Notes: a model not told the origin generated them from the letters alone. 64,000 nucleotides of DNA from an uncultured bacterium (GCA_903826405.1 CAIKEH010000055.1:160162-224161); one strand, 5' to 3'; positions 47,622-56,661 are shown, counted from the first letter of the stretch. Made by a program: numbers and translations.

Positions 47622-48743
47622 ATGAAAAGCATCAAACGCATACTGCAATGGCTGCTGACTTCGCCACTGACCTGGATCGCGGACCGATTCTCATCGGCAC
47701 CCGTTAAGGATAAGGTGCATCACGGTTTGAGCAGCTTGTACAACAGCATCTGCCATGAGCCGGGAAAGAAAGGCGTCATCTATGATTTCCGTCCAGACCA
47801 ACATCCTGTCATCATCTTTTCCGACCATCATAAGGGCGCGCGTGATGGATCCGATGATTTCGGTCCTGCGGAGAAGAACTATCTGGCGGCATTGGAGTAC
47901 TACGAAAAGAAAAATTTCTATCTGCTATCTCTGGGGGATTCCGAGGAATTATGGGAGAATAACATCTTCAGCGTACTCAAGCACAATGTGGAGGTCTTCG
48001 AGAAGGAGAAGTCATTTGTGGATCGAAACGCCTTTGTCAAGATATACGGAAATCATGACCTGTATTGGGATAACGATCCTTTTGCGGGACTGGCACTGAA
48101 GAAGATGTATGGCAGATCCATAAACATACATTCCGGCATCATCCTGCGTGCACGCCTGCCAGCCACCACGTTGGATATCTTTTGCACACACGGGCATCAG
48201 GGCGATGCGCAGAGCGACGGCAATGCTTTCAGCAAATGGTTCGTCACCTATGTGTGGGGCCCTTTGCAGGGATTTTTAGAGATCAATACCAATACTCCTG
48301 CTGCGAGCGAGAACAGGAAGACGCTGCACAACGATTTCATGTACCAATGGAGTGCCGTCCAGAAAGACCTCATCCTCATCACCGGACATACGCATCAGCC
48401 GGTATTCAATTCGCTGACACATCTGGAAAGGCTATACCTACAACGGGAGCTGGCTATGGAGAAAAAAGATGATGAGCTTCTTGCAGCCGTGGAAAAGGAA
48501 ATCCCTCGCCGAAAACAGGAGTACGGTCATGTCAGTGGTAATTTCAGAGATATGAAACCTTCCTATTTCAATTCGGGTTGCTGCTGCTTCGATGATGGAA
48601 CCATCACCGGAATAGAGATACAGGGCGGCGATATATTATTGGTCAAATGGTATTACGAGAGCGGTGTCCCTACTAGAAAGGTGCTGGAGGAGGACAGTTT
48701 ATTGCAGCTGTCAGAACGTATAGAGAATGGAGCAGGGGTATGA
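47622..48743 (+). CDS. Calcineurin-like metallophosphoesterase
   Basis: A 373-residue phosphoesterase with the five metal-binding motifs: IIFSDHHKGARDG, SLGDSEELWEN, KIYGNHDLYWDN, CTHGHQGDAQSD and ITGHTHQPVFNS. The N-terminal ~50 residues are basic and may associate with membrane or nucleic acid. The stop codon TGA (48741-48743) is already part of the octamer array that follows. The substrate is unknown. Confidence 0.9.
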   Translation: MKSIKRILQWLLTSPLTWIADRFSSAPVKDKVHHGLSSLYNSICHEPGKKGVIYDFRPDQHPVIIFSDHHKGARDGSDDFGPAEKNYLAALEYYEKKNFYLLSLGDSEELWENNIFSVLKHNVEVFEKEKSFVDRNAFVKIYGNHDLYWDNDPFAGLALKKMYGRSINIHSGIILRARLPATTLDIFCTHGHQGDAQSDGNAFSKWFVTYVWGPLQGFLEINTNTPAASENRKTLHNDFMYQWSAVQKDLILITGHTHQPVFNSLTHLERLYLQRELAMEKKDDELLAAVEKEIPRRKQEYGHVSGNFRDMKPSYFNSGCCCFDDGTITGIEIQGGDILLVKWYYESGVPTRKVLEEDSLLQLSERIENGAGV

Positions 48744-48803
48744 ATTAGCGAATTAACGGATTAACGGATTAACGGATTAACGGATTAATGGATTAATGGA
48801 TTA
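48742..48803 (+). repeat. Left arm of element B, about 8 x GGATTARY
   Basis: Units GAATTAGC, GAATTAAC, three GGATTAAC, two GGATTAAT and a partial copy. It starts inside the stop codon of the phosphoesterase gene. The outermost units have GA in place of GG. Confidence 0.92.
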
Positions 48804-48896
48804 GGAAGGCCCTGTGATTGCTATCTGGGGGTGATTTTATTGAGGAACTGATATGGGTCATTTTACTGGTTGAATTATTGCCGTCATTTTCAGTAA

Positions 48897-48952
48897 TTTT
48901 ATTCGTTAATTCGTTAATTCGTTAATCCATTAATCCGTTAATCCATTAATTC
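48897..48952 (-). repeat. Right arm of element B, about 7 inverted units
   Basis: Inverted units (GTTAATTC twice, GTTAATCC, ATTAATCC, GTTAATCC, ATTAATTC) end 3 nt before the galM ATG. The 93-bp spacer between the arms has no gene. The outer unit again shows the GA variant (as TC), as in the left arm. Confidence 0.92.
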
Positions 48953-48955
48953 CCC

Positions 48956-49921
48956 ATGCGTTTCCAGATCACCGTAAACTCAGAGAATGGCTGGCACAGC
49001 CTGCAATTGAAAGATACCGTTACCGGTACCATTGCCGAAGTCATACCTGATGCAGGCGCTATACTCAATTCTTTCTCCGTATTGAATAATGGGAGGCCAG
49101 TGAACTTGGTGGAAGGATTCCACAGCATGGCTGATTGGAACGAGAACAAAACGAAAGGCTTCAGGAGTGCAAAGCTTTCCCCATATGTCTGTCGTGTCGC
49201 TGATTCAACTTATGAATGGGCGGGGAAGACTCATAACCTAAGTAAATTCATTCTGAACGGCGTTGCCATACATGGGATCATCTATGATGCGGCATTTCAG
49301 GTCGTGGAGACGATGTCGGCGCAGGATCATGCTGAAGTGGAGCTCAAGTTCGCTTATCGAAAAGGGGATCCGGGTTTTCCTTTTGACTATGATTGCTTGG
49401 TAAAGTACCGGCTAGATGCCGATAATTTGCTCACCATATCCACTTTGATCCATAATCACGACAAGGTGCCGATTCCAATGACCGATGGGTGGCATCCTTA
49501 TTTCACTTTCGGAAGCAAGGTGGATGGATATCAACTGATGATCAATACGGACAAGATGCTGGAGTATGATTCTGCTTTGATCCCTACAGGTAATCATATC
49601 CCGGTGGAAGGTTTCAGGAGTGGCGTGACCATTGGTGACCGCCATTTCGACAACGGTTTCGTTTTGGATCAATCTGCCGATCAACCCATGGCCAGACTCT
49701 CAGATCCGGCCTCGGGCATGAGTCTCGAGTTCCATCCAGATGCACATTATCCCTTCATGCAGGTCTATACTCCCCCGCACCGGAACAGCATCGCCATCGA
49801 GAACCTGAGTTCCGCCCCCGACGCGTTCAATAATGGCATCGGTCTCGTCACACTGAAGCCAGATGAGTCTAGAGTCTTCACAGTCAAACTGAAGGTCACG
49901 ATTAGCGGATTAACGGATTAA
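48956..49921 (+). CDS. galM: Aldose 1-epimerase (mutarotase) family
   Basis: A 321-residue galactose-mutarotase-fold enzyme. It interconverts alpha and beta anomers of hexoses, normally using a His and a Glu; MTDGWHPYFTFG carries the His. GVAIHGIIYD and NSIAIENLSSAPDAFNNG match the family. The last six residues (ISGLTD) and the stop codon are encoded by the octamer array beginning at 49899, so the native C-terminus has been overwritten. The start is only 3 nt after element B. Confidence 0.85.
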   Translation: MRFQITVNSENGWHSLQLKDTVTGTIAEVIPDAGAILNSFSVLNNGRPVNLVEGFHSMADWNENKTKGFRSAKLSPYVCRVADSTYEWAGKTHNLSKFILNGVAIHGIIYDAAFQVVETMSAQDHAEVELKFAYRKGDPGFPFDYDCLVKYRLDADNLLTISTLIHNHDKVPIPMTDGWHPYFTFGSKVDGYQLMINTDKMLEYDSALIPTGNHIPVEGFRSGVTIGDRHFDNGFVLDQSADQPMARLSDPASGMSLEFHPDAHYPFMQVYTPPHRNSIAIENLSSAPDAFNNGIGLVTLKPDESRVFTVKLKVTISGLTD

Positions 49922-50080
49922 CGGATTAGCGGATTAACGGATTAGTGGATTAGCGGATTAACGGATTAGTGGATTAGTGGATTAATGGATTAACGGATTA
50001 ACGGATTAGTGGATTAACGGATTAGTGGATTAGTGGATTAATGGATTAGTGGATTAACGGATTAGTGGATTAGAGGATTC
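49899..50080 (+). repeat. Left arm of element C, about 22 x GGATTARY
   Basis: The longest array, with all four R/Y forms and no shift of register until GGATTAGA at 50067-50074. It begins within the last codons of galM and supplies its stop codon. Confidence 0.95.
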
Positions 50081-50122
50081 TGGGAGGGTGTGTACTCAAG
50101 GTTTTCTCCAAACCACTTATCT

Positions 50123-50226
50123 ATAAATCCATTTATTCCTTAATTCCTTAATTCATTAATCCATTAATCCATTAATCCGTTAATCCATTAATCCACTAAT
50201 CCATTAATCCGCTAATCCGTTAAACT
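50123..50226 (-). repeat. Right arm of element C, about 12 inverted units
   Basis: Inverted units run into the stop codon of the following minus-strand gene (TAA at 50222-50220 lies in the last unit, GTTAAACT). The inner units are degenerate (ATTTATTC, CTTAATTC). The spacer between the arms is only about 45 bp. Confidence 0.92.
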
Positions 50227-51383
50227 TTGACGTAAACCTTTCTTCGATCGAGCCATACGCATATCATCCAGAATACGATGATGTGAAAGATCGCATAGAG
50301 CAGTGAGCCATTCAGCATTCCAAAAGTAGGGGCAAAGAGGTGGTCATACATCCAGGCGCCGAGTCCTTTGAATGCGGGATTTCCATCTGCTGAAATGCCA
50401 TCGGGGATCCGGAATAGGGAATAGCATTTCACGACTACAGCACTTAGTGCGAATATGAATAGGGGGTTTTTACCGAAGACATCGAAGAATCGGCTCCAGG
50501 CACCTCGTTTTCCACGGAACTCGATGGTGTAGATGAGTAGGGCAAGGATGATGGTAGCCAGACCAGCAGTATACAGTACATAGGAACTGGTCCATATCTT
50601 TTTGTTGATAGGGAAACTCATGTCCCAGAGATATCCTGCACCGGTCAGTATGATTCCGGCCACGAAAAGGTTGGAAAGCATTTCCCAATTCTTCCCTTTT
50701 TGAAGAATGTATTCTCCGACCAGATAACCAAAGATGACATTCACGATAGCTGGTAAGGTACTGGCCAACCCTTCGGGATCAAAGTCCACGCCTTCACCAT
50801 GGTAGATGTGACCTGACCCCAATACGATCCTGTCCAGGTGTGTGCCGAAAAACCCTTCGAGGCTGAAGGGATCTCCGGGCGAACCCAGAAGTATGCAGAT
50901 TCCCCAATAGATTAACAATATGATGGCAGCTATGGTGAATGCGCCACGGGTGCGGCCATAAAAGATGATGATGGCTGCGAAAAAATAGCAAATGGCGATA
51001 CGTTGGAGAACGCCCAGGATGCGGAGTTTTTCAAAGGTCTTTGCCACCAGGTGTCCAGTGGCGTCATAACGTACAAATGGGAACCAGTTTAAAAGCAGGC
51101 CTATCAAAAAGATGAGTATGGAACGACGGATCGTTTTTTTCCAGAATGCGGAGGATCCTCCATCTCTCAATCGGGGCATGACGAAGGCCATCGCATTCCC
51201 GACTGCAAACAGGAAGAAGGGGAAAACCAGGTCGGTCGGGGTGCATCCGTTCCAGGGTGCATGTTCCAGGGGGGCATAAATATGGGCCCATGAACCGGGG
51301 TTGTTCACTAGGATCATGAGGGCCACGGTGGCGCCCCGGAATACATCTAGGGCATAATAGCGTTGGGAAGTTGGGATAGACAT
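50220..51383 (-). CDS. Heparan-alpha-glucosaminide N-acetyltransferase-like membrane protein (DUF5009/NagX)
   Basis: A 387-residue inner-membrane acyltransferase homologue with about ten helices. The N-terminal block YYALDVFRGATVALMILVNN and GCTPTDLVFPFFLFAVGNAM is diagnostic. Relatives transfer acetyl groups to glucosamine residues or act as sugar-linked transporters (NagX). The stop codon lies in the inverted octamer array. The substrate in this organism is unknown. It is convergent with galM. Confidence 0.9.
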   Translation of the reverse strand: MSIPTSQRYYALDVFRGATVALMILVNNPGSWAHIYAPLEHAPWNGCTPTDLVFPFFLFAVGNAMAFVMPRLRDGGSSAFWKKTIRRSILIFLIGLLLNWFPFVRYDATGHLVAKTFEKLRILGVLQRIAICYFFAAIIIFYGRTRGAFTIAAIILLIYWGICILLGSPGDPFSLEGFFGTHLDRIVLGSGHIYHGEGVDFDPEGLASTLPAIVNVIFGYLVGEYILQKGKNWEMLSNLFVAGIILTGAGYLWDMSFPINKKIWTSSYVLYTAGLATIILALLIYTIEFRGKRGAWSRFFDVFGKNPLFIFALSAVVVKCYSLFRIPDGISADGNPAFKGLGAWMYDHLFAPTFGMLNGSLLYAIFHIIVFWMICVWLDRRKVYVKV

Positions 51384-51548
51384 GAAATAAAAGTACTGAA
51401 ATTCACTGTTCAGCCGTCTGGGGCCCTCTTGATCGCCGACCTGGCCCTTTTCCAGGAAAAAGTATGTTAATATGGAACAAATTCACCAACATGCATTACT
51501 TAATATATTGATATATAATTTATTACGGGACCTGTAGTCATTCCTGAA

Positions 51549-51581
51549 TTTGGGACTTTTCCCCAGAAATTTGTAAATTGC
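51549..51581 (+). promoter_or_regulatory. Putative promoter of the polysaccharide cluster
   Basis: TTTG (51549-51552), 21 bases, then TAAATTGC (51574-51581), a 6 of 8 match to TAnnTTTG. It lies 37 nt before the first gene of the cluster. Confidence 0.35.
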
Positions 51582-51618
51582 GGTTTATTAATAAGATACC
51601 AACCTATTTAAACTATCG

Positions 51619-52197
51619 ATGCAAACCGGATTCTATATTCATCCCAGTTCTGTTGTGGATGAAGGAGCTATAATTGGGAACCAAACCAAGGTCTGGCATT
51701 TCTGCCACATCAGCCCCACCGCAAGGATCGGGGAGCGCTGCAATATCGGCCAGAACGTATTCATTGACAATAAGGTAGAGGTTGGAAATGGGGTGAAGAT
51801 CCAGAATAACGTTTCCCTTTACAATGGAGTTATCGTTGAGGATGATGTCTTTCTCGGGCCATCTATGGTTTTCACCAATGTCATCAATCCCAGAAGTTTT
51901 GTAGAACGCAAGTCGGAGTTCAAGCCTACTTACATCCGACGAGGAGCTACCATTGGCGCCAATGCCACTATTGTTTGTGGTGTTGAGGTGGGCGCATATA
52001 GTCTGATCGGGGCGGGTACGGTAGTTATTCGTGATGTGCTCCCGCATGCCATGATGGTTGGCAACCCCGCTCGCCGGATCGGATGGATCAGCAAGAATGG
52101 GGAAAAACTGGACTTTGATATTACGGGAAAGGCATTTTGCAAATTGGAGGGGGTGGAATATCGATTGGAAGGCGATAAGGTAATCGGACTCTTTTAA
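51619..52197 (+). CDS. WbpD/WlbB-like UDP-sugar 3-N-acetyltransferase
   Basis: A 192-residue left-handed beta-helix acetyltransferase. The hexapeptide repeats span residues about 15-150, with [40 protein letters not shown] and [18 protein letters not shown], then [20 protein letters not shown]. This pattern matches WbpD/WlbB, which acetylate UDP-2-acetamido-3-amino-2,3-dideoxyglucuronate using acetyl-CoA. It opens the polysaccharide cluster. The exact sugar is not fixed by sequence; it could act on a related 3-amino sugar. Confidence 0.82.
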   Translation: MQTGFYIHPSSVVDEGAIIGNQTKVWHFCHISPTARIGERCNIGQNVFIDNKVEVGNGVKIQNNVSLYNGVIVEDDVFLGPSMVFTNVINPRSFVERKSEFKPTYIRRGATIGANATIVCGVEVGAYSLIGAGTVVIRDVLPHAMMVGNPARRIGWISKNGEKLDFDITGKAFCKLEGVEYRLEGDKVIGLF

Positions 52198-52258
52198 AAT
52201 TGGACCTAACGGGTGCCATACTCGACTGAATTTCAAAATAGAACGAACTAAACATACT

Positions 52259-52266
52259 TATCTTTG
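52259..52266 (+). promoter_or_regulatory. -7 box of the UpxY/NusG-like gene
   Basis: TATCTTTG is a perfect TAnnTTTG match, 193 nt before the start codon. No good -33 TTG is found at the usual distance. The implied leader of about 190 nt (52270-52459) is long for this organism. Confidence 0.5.
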
Positions 52267-52459
52267 CCTACGCATAATTGCCCGAAAACCAGATCATTTT
52301 TAACCTGTTGCACGGTTTGCATTTCACCATAAGGTTGTTGATGTTTTCTTTTCCGCTGAAAACGGGAACGGGTCGGTTATTGTTCGGTAATCAAGTCAAA
52401 ATTTGCCGGCACATTTTTAGAGGATGTGACTGAGGTGGCGAAGCTATATTCGATCCAGA

Positions 52460-52963
52460 ATGAATGATGAATTGAAATGGTATGCTGTATACACAAAACC
52501 ACGGTGGGAGAAGAAGGTTCACCGTGTTCTTGAGGCAAGGGGTATCCAATCTTACTGCCCCTTGAACAAGGTAAGGAAGCAATGGAGTGATCGGATCAAG
52601 GTGGTTGAAGAGCCGCTTTTCAAATCCTATGTTTTTGTGCATGTGCCTTCTGAAGAGCAAACCAAAGTGAGGATGGTTGAGGGTGTTTTGAACTATGTAT
52701 ACTGGAATGGCAAACCTGCAGTGGTCAGGGAAGAAGAGATCGTAAATATCAAAAGGTTCCTTAATGAATTCCAGGAGGTAACCTTGGAATCGATGGATAT
52801 TTTACCCAATACCAAAGTGGTCATTAGAACCGGGGTTATGATGGATAAGGAGGCGACGGTGAAAAGGGTTATGAACAACAGGGTTGAATTAGTCATAGAG
52901 AGCCTTGGTTATAAACTGGTGGCCACGATGAAAAAATCGAATGTGCAACCCTTGCCGCATTAA
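52460..52963 (+). CDS. NusG-paralogue antiterminator, UpxY/RfaH type
   Basis: A 167-residue NusG-like transcription factor. The NGN domain shows LKWYAVYTKPRWEKKVHRVL and EPLFKSYVFVHVPSEEQ. The C-terminal KOW region includes PNTKVVIRTGVMMDKEATV. Such paralogues at the head of capsule/polysaccharide operons in Bacteroidota (UpxY) keep RNA polymerase from terminating in the long operon. The gene is 2 nt from the export lipoprotein gene, so it is part of that operon. Confidence 0.9.
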   Translation: MNDELKWYAVYTKPRWEKKVHRVLEARGIQSYCPLNKVRKQWSDRIKVVEEPLFKSYVFVHVPSEEQTKVRMVEGVLNYVYWNGKPAVVREEEIVNIKRFLNEFQEVTLESMDILPNTKVVIRTGVMMDKEATVKRVMNNRVELVIESLGYKLVATMKKSNVQPLPH

Positions 52964-52965
52964 AA

Positions 52966-53817
52966 ATGGATGTCATGGAATATACTTCGGTCAGGTTCGG
53001 TTCTTATGTGGGCAGACTGTTCCATTTTTTATTCAGTCTCGTCATAACCTATGCATTGACATCCTGTGCCGCTTCAAAACCAATGCCCTATTTCAATGGT
53101 GCGATCGACACGAATAAACTACAGAATATTCAAGTTCCTGATCAAGTCATTCAGCGAGGTGATATTCTTGGTATTACCATTTTTAGCGATAATCCGGAAG
53201 CAACGGCAATATTCAATCAGGCCAGTGTGAGCACTGGAACTCCTGCTTCACTTCAGCCGGTCAAAGGTGTAGGGGCATCTTCATCACAAACTTCTTCTGG
53301 AGGATATCTGGTGGACAATAACGGCAATATCCGCTTGCATGCGATAGGCCTGATGCATGCAGAAGGAATGACCAAGGATGATCTATCCGACCTCATCACG
53401 GGAACTCTTGTTAAACTGGGCGTCCTCACTAATCCGTATTGCGTCGTGAGATTCAATAATTTCAAGATTACTGTATTGGGTGAGGTCAGGAGCCCCGGCG
53501 TATTTACGGTCCCTGGCGAGAAAGCTAGTGTTTTGGAGGCATTAGGACTGGCTGGTGACATAACCGATTATGGTAAGAAGGACAGGGTAATGCTTATTCG
53601 GGAGAATCAGGGCAGACGAAGTTATGCCACATTGAATCTGCTCGACCCTTCGATCTTCGCCTCACCGAATTTCTATCTGCGACAGAACGATGTGCTGGTG
53701 GTGGAACCGGACAGCAGGAAACCTACGGCTACGGATATCCAGACATTACAATACATTACAGTGGGTGCCACAGTGGTTTCGTCTCTGGCCATCCTCATTT
53801 CTTTGTTCAGGAAATAA
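52966..53817 (+). CDS. Polysaccharide export lipoprotein (Wza/OPX type)
   Basis: A 283-residue outer-membrane polysaccharide export protein. The signal peptide with lipobox-like SLVITYALTSC (Cys at about residue 31) is followed by the poly_export domain (VIQRGDILGITIFSDNPEAT) and SLBB domains (FKITVLGEVRSPGVFTVPG, NDVLVVEPDSRKP). A C-terminal hydrophobic helix (YITVGATVVSSLAILISLF) could cross the outer or inner membrane. It works with the downstream tyrosine autokinase. Confidence 0.93.
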   Translation: MDVMEYTSVRFGSYVGRLFHFLFSLVITYALTSCAASKPMPYFNGAIDTNKLQNIQVPDQVIQRGDILGITIFSDNPEATAIFNQASVSTGTPASLQPVKGVGASSSQTSSGGYLVDNNGNIRLHAIGLMHAEGMTKDDLSDLITGTLVKLGVLTNPYCVVRFNNFKITVLGEVRSPGVFTVPGEKASVLEALGLAGDITDYGKKDRVMLIRENQGRRSYATLNLLDPSIFASPNFYLRQNDVLVVEPDSRKPTATDIQTLQYITVGATVVSSLAILISLFRK

Positions 53818-53829
53818 CAACCATATTCC

Positions 53830-56217
53830 ATGGGTTTATACAACAGCAATCCGGCTGGTATTTTTGAACAGAAAAAATCAACGACCTCCCCAAGGGAGAT
53901 CGTCATGAAATACCTTCCTTATCTCCCTTGGATCATCGCCATCTGCATACTCTTTTTGGCGGGCGCTTTCATTAAATTGAGGTATTCCCCTGATATCTAT
54001 GATGTAACGGGAACGATTCTTGTAAAGGATCCCAATCCATACGCGTCTAAAAGTGAGAAATTCGATGAAGTACTTTTCACTCAGCCCAATCGGAATATCA
54101 ACGATGAGATTCAGGTGATCAGGTCGCGAAATTTGGCCAAAAGAGTGGTGAAATCACTTGGGCTCGAGGTGCAATATGCGAACGAAGGAAAGATCAGATC
54201 CACAAAGATCACTTCCTCAGAAAGTCCGGTGAAACTGAACGTCATCAAAATGCTCGACACGATGAAGCCCTTCGTGTTGAAACTCACAGTGGTGAACGAC
54301 AAGCAATATCAGATCGATGGGAAAGATTCGAACATCGACTTCGACCAGCCATTCCAGATCAGCAAGGGTTCTTTCTCCATTTCAAGAACAGCGGCAAGTT
54401 TAGAAGGGTTCATCAGCAGGACATTCATCATCGATTATCAACCTGAAGAATTTCGTGCCCGGCAGCTGGTGACGAATCTTTCAGCCGCACAGTCAGGCGA
54501 GTCTAACAACATCATTAAACTGACCTATAAAACGGAGAATGTCAATTTCGGTATGGAAGTGGTCAACAAGTGGATGCTTGAATATCAGCAATCTGGGCTT
54601 GAGGATAAACGACAGACAGCGGTGAAAGCTTTGAATTTCATCGATGATCAGATGGATACGGTAAAATATGACCTCGGTGGTGTAGAGAAGCACCTGTTGG
54701 GATACCGGGAGAAGAACCGGATGATCAATCCTCAGCAACAGTCTGAACAGTTTTTTGAATCCGTCTCTGAACTCGAAAAGGAACTGACCAAGCAGCGGAT
54801 CCAACTTCAGATTGTGGATAATATCATCAATTACATTGCCGATAACCGCAACCCATATCGGCAGGTCGGTTCTGTACTGGGGATCGAAGAGCCAACATTG
54901 GTCTTGCAGATAAATGAATTCAATAAACTACAAGTACAGCGGGAGACCCTGCTCAAGTCCACAACTCGAGCCAACCCGATGATGATTGACCTCGAGACTT
55001 CCATCGAAAAACTTCGGACCGATATACTGCAGAACATGCGGAATGTTCGTAATGCATATGAACTTTCCCTCCGGGATATTTCTGGAAGAAACACTAGGGC
55101 TGGCCAGGAGATCTCCAAGATACCCTCAAAGGAAAAAGCCCTGCTCGACATAACCAGAAGGCAAAAAATACTTGAAGAACTGTATTCCTATCTGCTGCAG
55201 AAAAAATTGGAGACTTCCATCAGTTCAGCTTCCACCATTTCAAATGTGAGGGTGATCGAGCCGGCTCAGAGCACGAACCTTCCCGTCAGTCCGAATCGAA
55301 AAGGGATATATACCATCGCCTTTTTCCTGGGGATGCTGATTCCGTCTGTGGTAGTTTTCCTGATCGACTTCTTGAATGATAAGGTGAAAAGTCGCGAGGA
55401 TATCGGCAGAGTGACCAACGCGCCGATAGTGGGTGAGGTCGGTCATTCCGATGAAAAAGGGACACTCGTCGTTGACCGTTCCAGCCGAAAGTTCATCGCC
55501 GAACAGTTCAGGATAATTCGGACGAACTTACAGTATATACTTCCAAAATCGGAAAAATCGGTAATCATGATCACCTCTTCCTTCAGCGGAGAGGGCAAGT
55601 CTTTCATCAGTACCAACATGGGGGCAGTTATGGCACTTGCGGGTAAGAAGACAGCGATCATGGAGTTCGACATACGAAAGCCCAAGATCCTGAAAGGGCT
55701 CGCTATGCCCAAGCAAAGTGGCATCACCAATTTCATCATTGGGGATATCAGCTTCGAGGAATTGATCATGCCTGTAAGCGGATTTGAAAATCTGTACATC
55801 ATTCCTTGCGGTCCCGTGCCCCCCAATCCATCCGAATTGCTCCTTAACCCCAGGATGGATCTGCTGATGAAAAAGGTCAAAGAGGAATTCGACGTGGTGG
55901 TGATCGATACCGCACCTTTGGGACTGGTTAGCGATGCCGTTACACTTTCCAATTATGTGGATAGCACGTTGTTCGTGGTTCGTAATGATTTCACGCAGAA
56001 AAATCAGTTGAAAATGATCGAGGAAGTTTATCGGGAAAACCGGTTGCCTCGACTTTGTCTCGTGATCAATGACATCAAGATCCACGGAGGTTACGGTAAA
56101 TATTATGGTTACGGCGGTTATGGTTATTCCTCTTATGGATATGGTTCAGAATATTTTGACAATAAAAATGCGCCGAAGAACATCTGGCAACGCTTTCTGG
56201 CATTGTTCAGGCAATGA
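53830..56217 (+). CDS. Wzc-type polysaccharide co-polymerase and tyrosine autokinase
   Basis: A 795-residue fusion. Two membrane helices (about residues 35-52 and 490-510) flank a Wzz-type periplasmic coiled-coil region. The cytoplasmic kinase domain has Walker A SSFSGEGKS (about 582-590), an A' motif FDIRKP (about 616), and Walker B VVVIDTAPLG (about 688-697). The C-terminus carries the autophosphorylated Tyr cluster GGYGKYYGYGGYGYSSYGYG. It controls chain length and export of the polysaccharide together with the Wza-like protein. Confidence 0.94.
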   Translation: MGLYNSNPAGIFEQKKSTTSPREIVMKYLPYLPWIIAICILFLAGAFIKLRYSPDIYDVTGTILVKDPNPYASKSEKFDEVLFTQPNRNINDEIQVIRSRNLAKRVVKSLGLEVQYANEGKIRSTKITSSESPVKLNVIKMLDTMKPFVLKLTVVNDKQYQIDGKDSNIDFDQPFQISKGSFSISRTAASLEGFISRTFIIDYQPEEFRARQLVTNLSAAQSGESNNIIKLTYKTENVNFGMEVVNKWMLEYQQSGLEDKRQTAVKALNFIDDQMDTVKYDLGGVEKHLLGYREKNRMINPQQQSEQFFESVSELEKELTKQRIQLQIVDNIINYIADNRNPYRQVGSVLGIEEPTLVLQINEFNKLQVQRETLLKSTTRANPMMIDLETSIEKLRTDILQNMRNVRNAYELSLRDISGRNTRAGQEISKIPSKEKALLDITRRQKILEELYSYLLQKKLETSISSASTISNVRVIEPAQSTNLPVSPNRKGIYTIAFFLGMLIPSVVVFLIDFLNDKVKSREDIGRVTNAPIVGEVGHSDEKGTLVVDRSSRKFIAEQFRIIRTNLQYILPKSEKSVIMITSSFSGEGKSFISTNMGAVMALAGKKTAIMEFDIRKPKILKGLAMPKQSGITNFIIGDISFEELIMPVSGFENLYIIPCGPVPPNPSELLLNPRMDLLMKKVKEEFDVVVIDTAPLGLVSDAVTLSNYVDSTLFVVRNDFTQKNQLKMIEEVYRENRLPRLCLVINDIKIHGGYGKYYGYGGYGYSSYGYGSEYFDNKNAPKNIWQRFLALFRQ

Positions 56218-56259
56218 TGAACTTGGTACGATACATATCAGTAGAAAATAAGCTCTTTC

Positions 56260-56661
56260 ATGGTTAGAATGATCGATCTTCCCAAGGTCATCGATGAAAG
56301 GGGTAATCTCACGTTCATTCAAAACCCCAAACAGGTTCCATTCATAGTGGAAAGGGTATTCTGGACTTATGGAATTCCCGGAGGCGAGATAAGAGGTGGC
56401 CATGCATACAGGGAGCAGCAGGAACTCATCATCGCTTTGTCGGGGAGTTTCGATCTGGTGGTCACCGATCCTGATGGCGGCATCCGAAAGTATTCACTCA
56501 ATAGAAGTTACTACGGGCTATATGTGCCCCCTCTGACCTGGAGGCATATGGAGAATTTTTCGACCAATGCGCTAAGTCTGCATCTGTCCAGTTCCCCATA
56601 CCGCAAGGAAGATTACTTGTACGACTTTCAGACCTATGCTCAACTTGCACATGGGAGGTAA
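56260..56661 (+). CDS. FdtA-like sugar 3,4-ketoisomerase, first copy, altered active site
   Basis: A 133-residue cupin of the FdtA/QdtA/WxcM family, which isomerises dTDP-4-keto-6-deoxyglucose to the 3-keto form. Family segments are IDERGNLTFIQNPKQVPFIV and YGIPGGEIRGGHAYREQQE. The family catalytic HAH reads H48-A-Y50 here, so the second His is lost. It may be inactive, have another specificity, or work as a partner of the second copy. It overlaps the next gene by up to 26 bases. Start at 56260; a later Met at residue 4 is possible. Confidence 0.85.
   Translation: MVRMIDLPKVIDERGNLTFIQNPKQVPFIVERVFWTYGIPGGEIRGGHAYREQQELIIALSGSFDLVVTDPDGGIRKYSLNRSYYGLYVPPLTWRHMENFSTNALSLHLSSSPYRKEDYLYDFQTYAQLAHGR

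Noticed and set aside
43774..50226. CRISPR array at the repeat regions
   Set aside because: Units are 8 bp and contiguous, with no spacers and no cas genes. They are simple tandem arrays, not CRISPR.
51613..52236. 207-codon minus-strand frame opposite the WbpD-like gene
   Set aside because: Antisense to clear hexapeptide repeats, with no supporting motif.
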